Shown here one piece after another: positions 1 through 5,745 of a stretch of DNA of 8,961 bases (the first letter of the stretch is position 1; every line of letters begins with the position of its first letter). Location: assembly GCA_012032575.1 (NCBI GenBank), contig JAAUSP010000298.1:1-8961 (forward strand). The letters are read 5' to 3'. The notes below the pieces were generated by a model. That model was not told the DNA's origin and searched no databases. It was given only the letters and a program-made list of their open reading frames with translations. Position numbers and translations under genes: made by a program. The DNA comes from Anaerolineales bacterium (GTDB lineage: Bacteria; Chloroflexota; Anaerolineae; 4572-78; J111).

Positions 1-59
1 GGTCCGGGCACATTTTTACGCCGGACATGATCTGCATTTCGGGTTTTTCGTTTGGCCAT
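1..59 (-). CDS. N-terminal fragment of an unidentified basic protein
   Basis: On the minus strand an ATG at base 59 opens a frame that is still open at the left edge, giving 19 residues that begin MAKRKTRNADHVRRKNVPG. Seven of these are Lys or Arg, so the start is strongly basic. An in-frame stop at 71-69 lies just upstream, making this ATG the first available start in the frame. A strong promoter upstream on the same strand (135-164) supports a gene here. The ribosome site is poor: AAAGGG abuts the ATG with no spacer, and the better AAGGAG lies about 40 bases upstream, before a tiny leader frame. Too little is visible to name a family. A different downstream start cannot be ruled out. Confidence 0.45.
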   Translation of the reverse strand, partial: MAKRKTRNADHVRRKNVPG

Positions 60-63
60 CCCT

Positions 64-93
64 TTAACTTACGTTATTTTCTCGATTTGACAA
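64..93 (-). CDS. possible 9-codon leader peptide
   Basis: A strong Shine-Dalgarno sequence (AAGGAG at 103-98, minus strand) is followed four bases later by TTG at 93. This opens a 9-codon frame that ends in TAA at 66-64, only four bases before the ATG at 59. Since that ATG has a poor ribosome site of its own, the arrangement could allow translational coupling or reinitiation. The frame is very short with a rare start codon, so it may be chance. Confidence 0.2.
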   Translation of the reverse strand: MSNRENNVS

Positions 94-96
94 ATC
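84..96. promoter_or_regulatory. palindrome GATTTGACAAATC, possible operator
   Basis: This is a perfect 13-base palindrome with arms GATTTG and CAAATC around one central base. It lies in the presumed 5' leader of the minus-strand gene, downstream of its promoter and next to the AAGGAG ribosome site. A second, shorter palindrome of the same TTGnCAA type (CTTGTCAAG) lies at 111-119, with centres 25 bases apart. Paired sites downstream of a promoter are typical of repressor operators, but the regulator is unknown. Confidence 0.3.
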
Positions 97-134
97 TCTC
101 CTTCCCTTAACTTGTCAAGCATGTTTACGTAGTG

Positions 135-164
135 AGTATAGCACAGGTGTTCGGGCTTCGTCAA
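135..164 (-). promoter_or_regulatory. sigma-70-type promoter, leftward
   Basis: On the minus strand TTGACG (164-159) is separated by 18 bases from TATACT (140-135). A TGC triplet directly before the -10 gives an extended -10 element. The -35 and the -10 each match the housekeeping consensus at five of six positions. Transcription would start near base 128 and run into the gene opening at 59, leaving a leader of about 70 bases. Confidence 0.65.
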
Positions 165-175
165 ACAACTTGGCC

Positions 176-206
176 GACCTTAAAAGCTTCCAAAACCTTT
201 AAGGTC
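176..206. promoter_or_regulatory. 9-bp inverted repeat between divergent promoters
   Basis: GACCTTAAA at 176-184 and its exact reverse complement at 198-206 flank a 13-base spacer. The element lies between the leftward promoter (-35 at 159-164) and the rightward promoter (-35 at 234-239). It is well placed to bind a regulator acting on both. No U-tract follows it, so it is not an obvious terminator. Confidence 0.35.
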
Positions 207-233
207 TGGGCGGCATACCCGGCTAAGTGACTA

Positions 234-262
234 TTGTCAGGCCCAAGCAGGTTTGGTATAAT
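234..262 (+). promoter_or_regulatory. sigma-70-type promoter for the membrane-protein genes
   Basis: TTGTCA (234-239), a 17-base spacer and a perfect TATAAT (257-262) preceded by TGG form a near-consensus promoter with an extended -10. Transcription would start near 269, ahead of the AGGAGGG ribosome site at 293-299. This placement excludes translation of the gene from any start upstream of 311. Confidence 0.75.
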
Positions 263-292
263 GGGGTGGCTGGGTGTGAACTTAATCTTTTT

Positions 293-299
293 AGGAGGG
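293..299 (+). promoter_or_regulatory. ribosome binding site that fixes the start at 311
   Basis: AGGAGGG lies 11 bases before the ATG at 311. The reading frame stays open upstream to an in-frame ATG at 227, but that codon precedes the promoter and lacks such a site, so 311 is the better start. Confidence 0.7.
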
Positions 300-310
300 A
301 ATTTTTAGAT

Positions 311-787
311 ATGGATACACAAGCGGTACTCAAAGCCGGAGGAGTCGGAGCGGGGGTGCTGGTATTGCTTACCCTGCTGAGTCTAATTCCGTGTGTGGGG
401 TGTTTCACCTGGGTTTTGGTGTTACTGTCTTACGTTGGGATTGGGGTATTGACAGCCTACTGGATGAGTCCTTCCCGTGATGGTGGCAGCGGCGCGAAAA
501 ATGGGGCTATCGCAGCGGCTATTGCGGCGACAGTCGCCGGGCTGGTCAATATTGTCATTCAGGGCGCTTATTTTGCCATAACCGGCGCTTCGCAAATGAC
601 TCAAGCCCTGGCCGATTTGCCGCCGGAACAGTTGGAAGCCCTGCGCGAAGCCGGGATCGATTCGGCGGCGTTGGGGGTTGGGGCGGTGGTCATGGTAACA
701 GGAGGCTGCTGCCTGTTAGGGGTGCTTTTGGCAGCCGGATTGGGCGCTGCCGGCGGGTATTACTGGGGCAACAGCCATCCCAGTTGA
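311..787 (+). CDS. small multi-spanning membrane protein, family not recognised
   Basis: The 158-residue product is almost entirely hydrophobic. Membrane segments can be placed at about residues 10-28, 31-51, 65-91 and 119-148. A short polar stretch (about 95-117, containing DLPPEQLEALREAG) forms an amphipathic loop before the last segment. There is a PCVGC cysteine pair (C28, C31) in the turn between the first two segments and a CC pair (C133, C134) in the last. No signal-peptide cleavage site or catalytic motif is evident. It is the first gene after a strong promoter and is followed 61 bases later by a DUF4013 gene, with no terminator between them, so the two are probably co-transcribed. 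I do not recognise the family. A role in the membrane is all that can be stated. Confidence 0.7.
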   Translation: MDTQAVLKAGGVGAGVLVLLTLLSLIPCVGCFTWVLVLLSYVGIGVLTAYWMSPSRDGGSGAKNGAIAAAIAATVAGLVNIVIQGAYFAITGASQMTQALADLPPEQLEALREAGIDSAALGVGAVVMVTGGCCLLGVLLAAGLGAAGGYYWGNSHPS

Positions 788-848
788 TAAAATTCCATCT
801 TCATATCCAAAAATCTTTAATGGTTTAGTCAAAAAGGAGATCTTATCA

Positions 849-1538
849 GTGGATATCGGCTCTGCATTTACTTATATGTTCGACGACCAGGACTGGATTA
901 AAAAAATTGCCATTGGTGGCGGTATCACGCTGGCCGGCATTATTTTGTTGCCTATTCTGGTTGGTTTGGCGTTGTTTTTACCCTTGAGCGGCTACATGTT
1001 GGAAACTTTAAAAAATGTCCGCGATGGCCGCCCCCTTCCCTTGCCGGAATGGACCAATTTTGGCGACCTGTTCTCGAAAGGCTTGATGATTTTTGTGATT
1101 GGCCTGGTTTACAACCTGCCTTCGATTCTCTTTTCATGCGTGTCAGCGGGAATCAGTGTGGCTACAGCTAGCCCGGATATTGATCCTGATATCGTCGCTA
1201 CCTTGGGCATTGTCTCCGCTTGTGTCAGTTGTATTCAAATTGTCGTCAGCCTGATAGGCGGCGCCTTGTTACCGGCAGCCATTATCCGCTATGCCGAGTA
1301 TGGTACGCTGGGCGCAGCTTTTCAGTTTGGTGAAATCTTCAACTTTATCAAGAGTAACATTGGCGATTATGTGATTGTGATTTTGTTGGGCTGGGTCACC
1401 AGTCTGGTTGCTGCCCTCGGTCTCATTCTCTGTGTGGTGGGAATTCTCTTTACCGGCTTCTGGTCAATTTTGGTCACAGCCAACCTCTACGGTCAGTTGG
1501 CCCGCAAGGCTTCGAGTTCACCCTCTATGGCCTTATAG
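849..1538 (+). CDS. DUF4013 family integral membrane protein
   Basis: The 229-residue product starts at a GTG with AAGGAGA eight bases upstream. It opens with the FTYMFDDQDWIKKI pattern of DUF4013 proteins: a short amphipathic helix before the first membrane segment. It also has the LPLPEWTNFGDLFSKGL stretch (about residues 63-79) that marks this family. Membrane segments fall at about 20-48, 77-104, 118-147 and two at 171-212. The C-terminal segment ends in the family-like GFWSILVTANLYGQLAR, then a short Ser-rich cytoplasmic tail. The biochemical function of DUF4013 is not established. Family members are found in many bacteria and archaea. It is probably in one operon with the membrane protein upstream. 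Family call is confident, role unknown. Confidence 0.85.
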   Translation: MDIGSAFTYMFDDQDWIKKIAIGGGITLAGIILLPILVGLALFLPLSGYMLETLKNVRDGRPLPLPEWTNFGDLFSKGLMIFVIGLVYNLPSILFSCVSAGISVATASPDIDPDIVATLGIVSACVSCIQIVVSLIGGALLPAAIIRYAEYGTLGAAFQFGEIFNFIKSNIGDYVIVILLGWVTSLVAALGLILCVVGILFTGFWSILVTANLYGQLARKASSSPSMAL

Positions 1539-1564
1539 ACACCTTTCTTCTCTCTGATTTTTAT

Positions 1565-1599
1565 CGTGTCGGGACGGCCCATGGTGCTGTCCCGACACG
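1565..1599 (+). terminator. GC-rich stem-loop, possible weak terminator
   Basis: An 11-bp perfect stem (CGTGTCGGGAC at 1565-1575 with its complement at 1589-1599) encloses a 13-base loop, starting 26 bases after the DUF4013 stop codon. The sequence after it is CCTATTAAAA, with no run of T on either strand. It is therefore not a standard intrinsic terminator. It could protect the mRNA 3' end or attenuate read-through into the DUF4126 gene. Confidence 0.4.
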
Positions 1600-1695
1600 C
1601 CTATTAAAATTGAAAATCCGAAACGGGTGGGGTTAAAAGGGGTTTTAATAAGCAGAGGTTTCAGTGGGATTGTTTAATCATAAGGAGGTTAGACC

Positions 1696-2265
1696 ATGAT
1701 TGATGCCTTTTCAAATATTGCGACTGCCTTTGGCTTATCGTCTTCAGCCGGGTTGAATGCTTATCTGCCGCTGCTGATTGTAGCCCTGACCGCCCGCTAC
1801 ACCGATTTGCTGCAACTGAATAAACCCTGGGATGTGCTAACCAACGGCTGGGTGATCGCCGTGCTGGTGGTACTGCTGGTCATCGAAATGACCGTGGACA
1901 AAATTCCGGCGGTGGATACCATCAACGACATCATCCAAACGGTGGGCCGGCCCGCCGCCGGAGCGATCCTGTTTGCCTCCAGTTCCGGCGTGGTGGGCGA
2001 TCTGCACCCGGTACTGGCCTTTTCCGCCGGGCTGATTTTGGCCGGCGGCGTGCATGCGGTCAAAACGGCGGCCCGGCCGGTGGTCACAACCACCACCGCC
2101 GGGGTGGGCAACTGGCTGGTCAGCCTGGTGGAAGACATCATCGCCCTGATTGCCGCCATTATGGCGATTTTACTGCCGATTGTGGTGGCCCTGGTTATTA
2201 TTGGTCTGCTGCTGCTGTTTGTCTGGTGGCAAAGCCGCCGCCGCGCTAAAACCGTAACCGCGTGA
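1696..2265 (+). CDS. DUF4126 family membrane protein
   Basis: The 189-residue product starts at an ATG seven bases after a strong AAGGAGG. It shows the DUF4126 landmarks in order. SSAGLNAYLPLL (about 16-27) is in the first membrane segment. VIEMTVDKIPAVDTINDIIQ (62-81) follows the second. Then come GRPAAGAILFASS (84-96), a GGVHAVKTAARP segment (117-128) and NWLVSLVEDI (139-148). The last part (about 148-177) is a long hydrophobic helix pair ending in an Arg/Lys-rich cytoplasmic tail (SRRRAK). Family members are widespread small membrane proteins with no established activity. A spacer of 157 bases containing a stem-loop separates it from the gene upstream. No convincing promoter was found there, though TTTAAT at 1644-1649 is a possible -10 without a good -35. 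Confidence 0.88.
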   Translation: MIDAFSNIATAFGLSSSAGLNAYLPLLIVALTARYTDLLQLNKPWDVLTNGWVIAVLVVLLVIEMTVDKIPAVDTINDIIQTVGRPAAGAILFASSSGVVGDLHPVLAFSAGLILAGGVHAVKTAARPVVTTTTAGVGNWLVSLVEDIIALIAAIMAILLPIVVALVIIGLLLLFVWWQSRRRAKTVTA

Positions 2266-2269
2266 TAAA

Positions 2270-2334
2270 TTGTGAATTATGAATAGTGAATTGTGAATTG
2301 TGAACGGTCTGTTAATTGTTCACAATTCACAATT
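2270..2334. repeat. 7-nt tandem repeat forming a 17-bp perfect hairpin
   Basis: Five consecutive heptamers run from 2270 to 2304: TTGTGAA, TTATGAA, TAGTGAA, TTGTGAA and TTGTGAA. After a 13-base interval (the closing C at 2305 and a 12-base loop at 2306-2317), two units return in inverted form (TTCACAA twice, 2319-2332). The segment 2289-2305 is exactly complementary to 2318-2334, so the RNA or DNA strand can form a 17-bp AT-rich hairpin. It fills most of the gap between the DUF4126 stop and the DUF4190 start. It resembles short heptanucleotide repeats dispersed in cyanobacterial and other genomes, and is probably one copy of a dispersed element. No U-tract follows, so it is not a typical terminator. 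Confidence 0.8.
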
Positions 2335-2350
2335 AATCAGGAGTTTCTCG

Positions 2351-2695
2351 ATGCAACAACCAGATTATGCCTCTTCTCAAACCAACACGATGGCTATCAT
2401 CAGCGTTATTGCAGGCGTGGTCAGTTGGGTGGCCCTGCCCCTTATTGGCGGGGTTGTGGCGATTGTCACCGGCCACATGGCCCGCAATGAAATCAAGAAT
2501 AACCCCGGCATGCAAGGGGATGGCCTGGCCATTGCCGGCTTGATTCTGGGCTATCTGCACATGGTGACTTTTTGCGGCGGGGTGCTGCTGTTCCTGCTGA
2601 TATTTGGCGGCGTAGTTGGACTGAGTGGCTGCGCCATTTTATCAGAGGCCGGCCAATCCTCCTCCATGATTATTCCGCCGATCCCGCTCAACTGA
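2351..2695 (+). CDS. DUF4190 domain membrane protein
   Basis: The 114-residue product is read from an ATG preceded by AGGAG (2339-2343). After a short polar N-terminus it shows the DUF4190 signature. A first membrane helix (about 14-40) is followed by GHMARNEIK (41-49), a GDGLAIAGLILGY stretch (56-68) and a second hydrophobic segment (about 69-97). The family contains two-helix membrane proteins of unknown function, often with a polar N-terminal tail. The residues after 98 form a short polar and Pro-rich tail. Starting further upstream would translate through the hairpin repeat, so 2351 is preferred. The stop codon overlaps the start of the DinB-like gene as ATGA. Confidence 0.85.
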   Translation: MQQPDYASSQTNTMAIISVIAGVVSWVALPLIGGVVAIVTGHMARNEIKNNPGMQGDGLAIAGLILGYLHMVTFCGGVLLFLLIFGGVVGLSGCAILSEAGQSSSMIIPPIPLN

Positions 2696-3204
2696 TGAGC
2701 CGCTCACCCATCAGCGAGATTCGGCAAAAGTTACAGGAGAGCCGCCGGCACACCCTGCAGTTGATTGACGCCATTGACGCGGAAACTGCCGCCCACCGCC
2801 CCCGGCCCGATGCCTGGAGCATCAAAGATCATGTGGCCCATCTGGTTGCCGTCGAGGAGTCGGTCATCCATTTTGCCCATCGGATTTTGGATGAAGATTG
2901 CCCTATCTCCCCCCTGTGTCACGATGTAGCCTTTAATCAGGAGGCCTGGAACAACCGCGAGGTGGCCGAACGAGCCGGTTATACCTGGACCGAGGTGTGC
3001 TGCGCTCTTGATGCCATCCGCCAGGACCTGCTGGCCTTGCTGACGAAAATTCCGCCGGAAGCGCTGGACCGGCTGGGGTCTCATCCGGTCTGGGGCACGC
3101 CGGTCACTTTGGCGAGTGTTCTGCGCGTCCCCTACCGTCACGAGCGAGGCCACCGGGATGAAATTGCCGCGTTACGCACCCTGCTTAAGCAGCCTCAAGT
3201 ATAA
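2695..3204 (+). CDS. DinB superfamily protein (putative metal-dependent enzyme)
   Basis: The 169-residue product fits the four-helix DinB/YfiT fold. The first helix is ISEIRQKLQESRRHTLQLIDAI, followed by RPRPDAWSIKDHVAHLVAVEES (about 36-56), where H49 (or H46) is the first metal ligand. The last helix holds H149 and H153 in RHERGHRDEI, giving the His...HxxxH triad seen in DinB-like proteins, which usually bind a divalent metal. Members include thiol-dependent transferases and hydrolases; the substrate cannot be told from sequence. The start ATG at 2695 overlaps the upstream stop as ATGA and has no ribosome site of its own, suggesting translational coupling. The frame is open further upstream to 2572, but that would overlap the DUF4190 gene by 124 bases. 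Confidence 0.82.
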   Translation: MSRSPISEIRQKLQESRRHTLQLIDAIDAETAAHRPRPDAWSIKDHVAHLVAVEESVIHFAHRILDEDCPISPLCHDVAFNQEAWNNREVAERAGYTWTEVCCALDAIRQDLLALLTKIPPEALDRLGSHPVWGTPVTLASVLRVPYRHERGHRDEIAALRTLLKQPQV

Positions 3205-3215
3205 ATTTTTACCAA

Positions 3216-3253
3216 AGGAGTCCGAGTTTTTTAGCTGGACTCCTAATTTTTTT
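3216..3253 (+). terminator. intrinsic terminator after the DinB-like gene
   Basis: AGGAGTCC (3216-3223) pairs with GGACTCCT (3237-3244) across a 13-base loop, and a run of seven T follows at 3247-3253. It begins 12 bases after the stop codon. It closes the membrane-protein/DinB transcription unit ahead of the phosphorylase gene. Confidence 0.85.
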
Positions 3254-3285
3254 AAAGCTGATACTACAAAATGTGGTCATAAATT

Positions 3286-3312
3286 TTGGTTATATACAAT
3301 GGTTAGTATAGT
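3286..3312 (+). promoter_or_regulatory. weak promoter candidate for the phosphorylase gene
   Basis: In the AT-rich stretch after the terminator, TATAGT at 3307-3312 matches the -10 consensus at five of six positions. The only nearby -35 candidate is TTGGTT at 3286-3291 with a short 15-base spacer. Because an intrinsic terminator precedes it, the phosphorylase gene needs a promoter somewhere in 3254-3400. An inverted repeat (GTTCAA/TTGAAC, 3331-3355) lies just downstream. Confidence 0.3.
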
Positions 3313-3411
3313 ATTTGGAAATTTAAGCCAGTTCAACTAAAATCGTTTTTTGAACCCGGCTTATCCAAATTATTGAGGACCGATGACTACTTATAGAGGA
3401 GCGAGGTACTA

Positions 3412-5559
3412 ATGAAATCAGTTGGATTTACCCCCGTGCCCGAACGCATTACCCGTTTGGTCGAGATTGCCTACAATTTATGGTGGACGTGGCACCCGGA
3501 AGCGCAGGAGCTTTTTCAACGGATTGATGCCCGTCTGTGGGAAGATGTTTATCATAACCCGGTTTTATTTTTGCGCGAGGTGCGCCAATCATCGCTGGAC
3601 CAGGCCGCCAATGATCCTGAATTTATTCGCGCCTATCACAACATCTTAACCTCTTTTGACGAATACCAGGTATTTGACCGGACCTGGTTCAAACAAACCT
3701 ATCCCGACAAACTGAATAAGCCCATCGCTTACTTTTCGGCGGAATTTGGCCTGCACGAGAGTTTGCCCATCTATTCTGGTGGTCTGGGGGTGCTCTCCGG
3801 CGATCACACCAAAGAGGCCAGCGATCTCGGGTTGCCTTTTATCGGCATCGGTTTTTTGTATCCGCAGGGGTATTTCAAACAGGTTATCACCCCCAACGGC
3901 GACCAGGAAGCCATTTATGTAAAAGTGCGTTTTGCCGAAGTGCCGGCCCGCCCCGCCTTTTCCGCCGACGGCAAAGAAGTTGTGGTGGCGGTTTCGCTGC
4001 CGGCCCGGGGTGATTTGCCCGACCGGCAGGTTCATGCCAAAGTTTATCAAATTCAGGTCGGCAATGTGCCGCTCTATCTGATGGATACCGACATCCATCC
4101 CAACGCCCCCGAAGACCGGGAACTTTCGGCCCGGCTCTACGGCGGCGATGATGAGATGCGTCTGGCCCAGGAAAAAGTGCTGGGGGTCGGCGGGGTGCGG
4201 GCGCTGCGGGCGATGGGCATCGAACCGGCTGTTTTTCATATGAATGAAGGTCACTCCGCCTTTATGGTCCTGGAGCGATCCAGGGAACTCGTCGCTCAGG
4301 GGATGACGTTTGCCGAGGCGGCCAAAATTGTCCGCAAAACCTCCGTCTTTACCACCCATACCCCCGTCCCCGCTGGTCACGATGCCTTTCCTTTCCATAT
4401 GATGGATCGCTACTTTCCCCAGTGGCACGAGGCCCTCAAACTTAGCCGGGAAGATTTTTTGAATCTGGCCCGGCAAGACCAGGGCTGGGGACCCACCTTT
4501 AGTATGACCGTTTTGGCGCTGAAAATGTCCGACCGTCACAACGGCGTCAGTAAACTGCACGGCGAAGTGTCGCGCAAGATGTGGAGCTGGCTCTGGCCCA
4601 ACAAAAGTGTGGACGAGGTCCCGATTACTTATGTAACCAACGGCATCCACACCGAAACCTGGCTGGCCCCCGAACTCAAGGCCCTGTACGACCAATACCT
4701 GGGCAAAGATTGGGTGCTGAACATTGACGACCAGGCCATGTGGGATAAAGTTAATGAGATTCCCGACGAGGCGTTGTGGGAGGTGATGAACCAAATGCGG
4801 GCCAGGCTGGTCAATTTTGTGCGGATGCGCACCCGAAATCGCCTGATCCGGCTGAGAATGCACCCCAATGACATCCATGCCACGATGGACCTGCTAAACC
4901 CCAAAGCCTTGACTATTGGTTTTGCCCGCCGTTTTGCTACTTACAAACGCGCCACTTTGCTCTTCCACGACACCGAGCGGCTGAAGCGGATTGTCTATGG
5001 GGGCGGGACGCGCCCGGTGCAGTTTGTCTTTGCCGGTAAAGCGCACCCCCGTGATGATCCAGGCAAAAACTTCATTCGTGAAGTCTACCATCGTTCCCAC
5101 GAGGCGGGCCTGGCTGGACGCTTGATATTTATCGAAGATTACGATATGAATGTGGCCCGGCAGATGGTTGCCGGGGTAGACGTGTGGCAGAACACCCCCC
5201 GCCGGCCCCTGGAAGCCAGCGGTACCAGCGGCCAGAAAGCCGGCCTAAACGGCAGCCCCAACTTCTCTATTCTCGATGGCTGGTGGGCCGAAGGTTTTAA
5301 CGGCAAAAACGGCTGGGCCATCGGCAGCGATGCCGAATACGACAGCGAAGAGGCTCGCAACCACGCCGATGCCATGTCCTTGTACGAGATTTTGGAAAAT
5401 GAGATTGTCCCCGCGTTTTACGACCGTGATGCCAAAGGTATACCGCATAAATGGGCGGCCCTGGTCAAAGAATCAATCCGTACCGTCGCGCCGCAGTTCA
5501 GCATGACCCGTATGATAAAAGACTATACCAATAGTTTATACATCCCTGGTATGGAATAA
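3412..5559 (+). CDS. glgP: alpha-glucan phosphorylase, GT35 family with DUF3417 domain
   Basis: The 715-residue PLP enzyme is predicted to cleave terminal alpha-1,4-linked glucose from glycogen or maltodextrin with phosphate, giving glucose-1-phosphate in the cytoplasm. An N-terminal DUF3417 region (about 10-95, with AYNLWWTWHPEAQELF) precedes the catalytic core. Core motifs are YFSAEFGLHESLPIYSGGLG (107-126), HMNEGHSAF (276-284), TTHTPVPAGHD (314-324), TNGIHTETW (409-417), ARRFATYKR (505-513) and FAGKAHPRDDPGK (540-552). The PLP-binding lysine is K609 in EASGTSGQK, where most relatives have GTSGMK; the match to N613-G614 and LDGWW supports this. It is shorter than E. coli GlgP/MalP (about 800 residues), as is usual for the alpha-glucan family branch. 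The start has AGAGGAGCGAGG just upstream. It is a single-gene unit between two terminators, with no other glycogen gene in view. Confidence 0.95.
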   Translation: MKSVGFTPVPERITRLVEIAYNLWWTWHPEAQELFQRIDARLWEDVYHNPVLFLREVRQSSLDQAANDPEFIRAYHNILTSFDEYQVFDRTWFKQTYPDKLNKPIAYFSAEFGLHESLPIYSGGLGVLSGDHTKEASDLGLPFIGIGFLYPQGYFKQVITPNGDQEAIYVKVRFAEVPARPAFSADGKEVVVAVSLPARGDLPDRQVHAKVYQIQVGNVPLYLMDTDIHPNAPEDRELSARLYGGDDEMRLAQEKVLGVGGVRALRAMGIEPAVFHMNEGHSAFMVLERSRELVAQGMTFAEAAKIVRKTSVFTTHTPVPAGHDAFPFHMMDRYFPQWHEALKLSREDFLNLARQDQGWGPTFSMTVLALKMSDRHNGVSKLHGEVSRKMWSWLWPNKSVDEVPITYVTNGIHTETWLAPELKALYDQYLGKDWVLNIDDQAMWDKVNEIPDEALWEVMNQMRARLVNFVRMRTRNRLIRLRMHPNDIHATMDLLNPKALTIGFARRFATYKRATLLFHDTERLKRIVYGGGTRPVQFVFAGKAHPRDDPGKNFIREVYHRSHEAGLAGRLIFIEDYDMNVARQMVAGVDVWQNTPRRPLEASGTSGQKAGLNGSPNFSILDGWWAEGFNGKNGWAIGSDAEYDSEEARNHADAMSLYEILENEIVPAFYDRDAKGIPHKWAALVKESIRTVAPQFSMTRMIKDYTNSLYIPGME

Positions 5560-5578
5560 AGGTTTCCCTGGAATCCAA

Positions 5579-5617
5579 AAACGCGAAGGCGTGATGCGCC
5601 TTCGCGTTTCTATTTTT
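5579..5617 (+). terminator. intrinsic terminator after glgP
   Basis: A 13-bp perfect stem (5579-5591 with 5597-5609; AACGCGAAGGCG as core) carries a 5-base loop. It is followed by CTATTTTTA, with five T at 5613-5617. It starts 19 bases after the glgP stop codon. Confidence 0.88.
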
Positions 5618-5676
5618 AAACAACTCTGAAACGGAACAACTTTTACAAACGTTTTATGCAGCAGACAGGATTGTAT

Positions 5677-5684
5677 TCCGATAA
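5677..5684 (+). promoter_or_regulatory. sigma-28-like -10 element upstream of the chemoreceptor gene
   Basis: TCCGATAA matches the flagellar/chemotaxis sigma factor -10 consensus GCCGATAA at seven of eight positions, 62 bases before the chemoreceptor start. No good TAAA -35 is found about 15 bases upstream (the region reads ATGCAGCAGACAG). The nearest similar sequence, CAAACGTT at 5646-5653, is too far away. The overlapping GATAAT (5680-5685) could instead serve a housekeeping promoter. The assignment is tentative. Confidence 0.3.
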
Positions 5685-5734
5685 TATTGAGAGGGTTATG
5701 CCTTTTAGCCGTTGATTTATTAAAAATCTGCCTA

Positions 5735-5741
5735 AAGGAGG
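5735..5741 (+). promoter_or_regulatory. strong ribosome binding site of the chemoreceptor gene
   Basis: AAGGAGG lies four bases before the ATG at 5746. It continues as CGAT, giving pairing with almost the whole 3' end of 16S rRNA. It fixes the start at 5746. Confidence 0.8.
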
Positions 5742-5745
5742 CGAT

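Noticed and set aside
227..310. Upstream extension of the first membrane protein to an ATG at 227
   Set aside because: It would need translation through the -35 and -10 boxes, and it lacks a ribosome site. The AGGAGGG at 293-299 points to 311.
1610..1649. Promoter upstream of the DUF4126 gene
   Set aside because: TTGAAA at 1610 has only TTAAAA at the right distance, and TTTAAT at 1644 has no -35 at the right distance. Neither is convincing.
1797..2159. 120-codon minus-strand frame inside the DUF4126 gene
   Set aside because: It is a Ser/Thr/Ala-rich low-complexity product without a ribosome site, fully within a clearly recognised membrane protein gene.
2572..2694. Upstream start for the DinB-like gene
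   Set aside because: It would overlap the DUF4190 gene by 124 bases and add residues unlike the DinB fold. The ATG at 2695 begins just before the expected first helix.
3116..3340. 74-codon plus-strand frame across the DinB-like gene end and the terminator
   Set aside because: It runs through an intrinsic terminator, its product is atypical, and it has no ribosome site.
3646..4878. Long open reading frame (410 codons) on the minus strand
   Set aside because: It lies wholly inside the phosphorylase gene, in a frame kept open by the codon bias of that gene. The product is rich in His, Gly and Gln with no recognisable domain, and the plus-strand gene has all expected family motifs.
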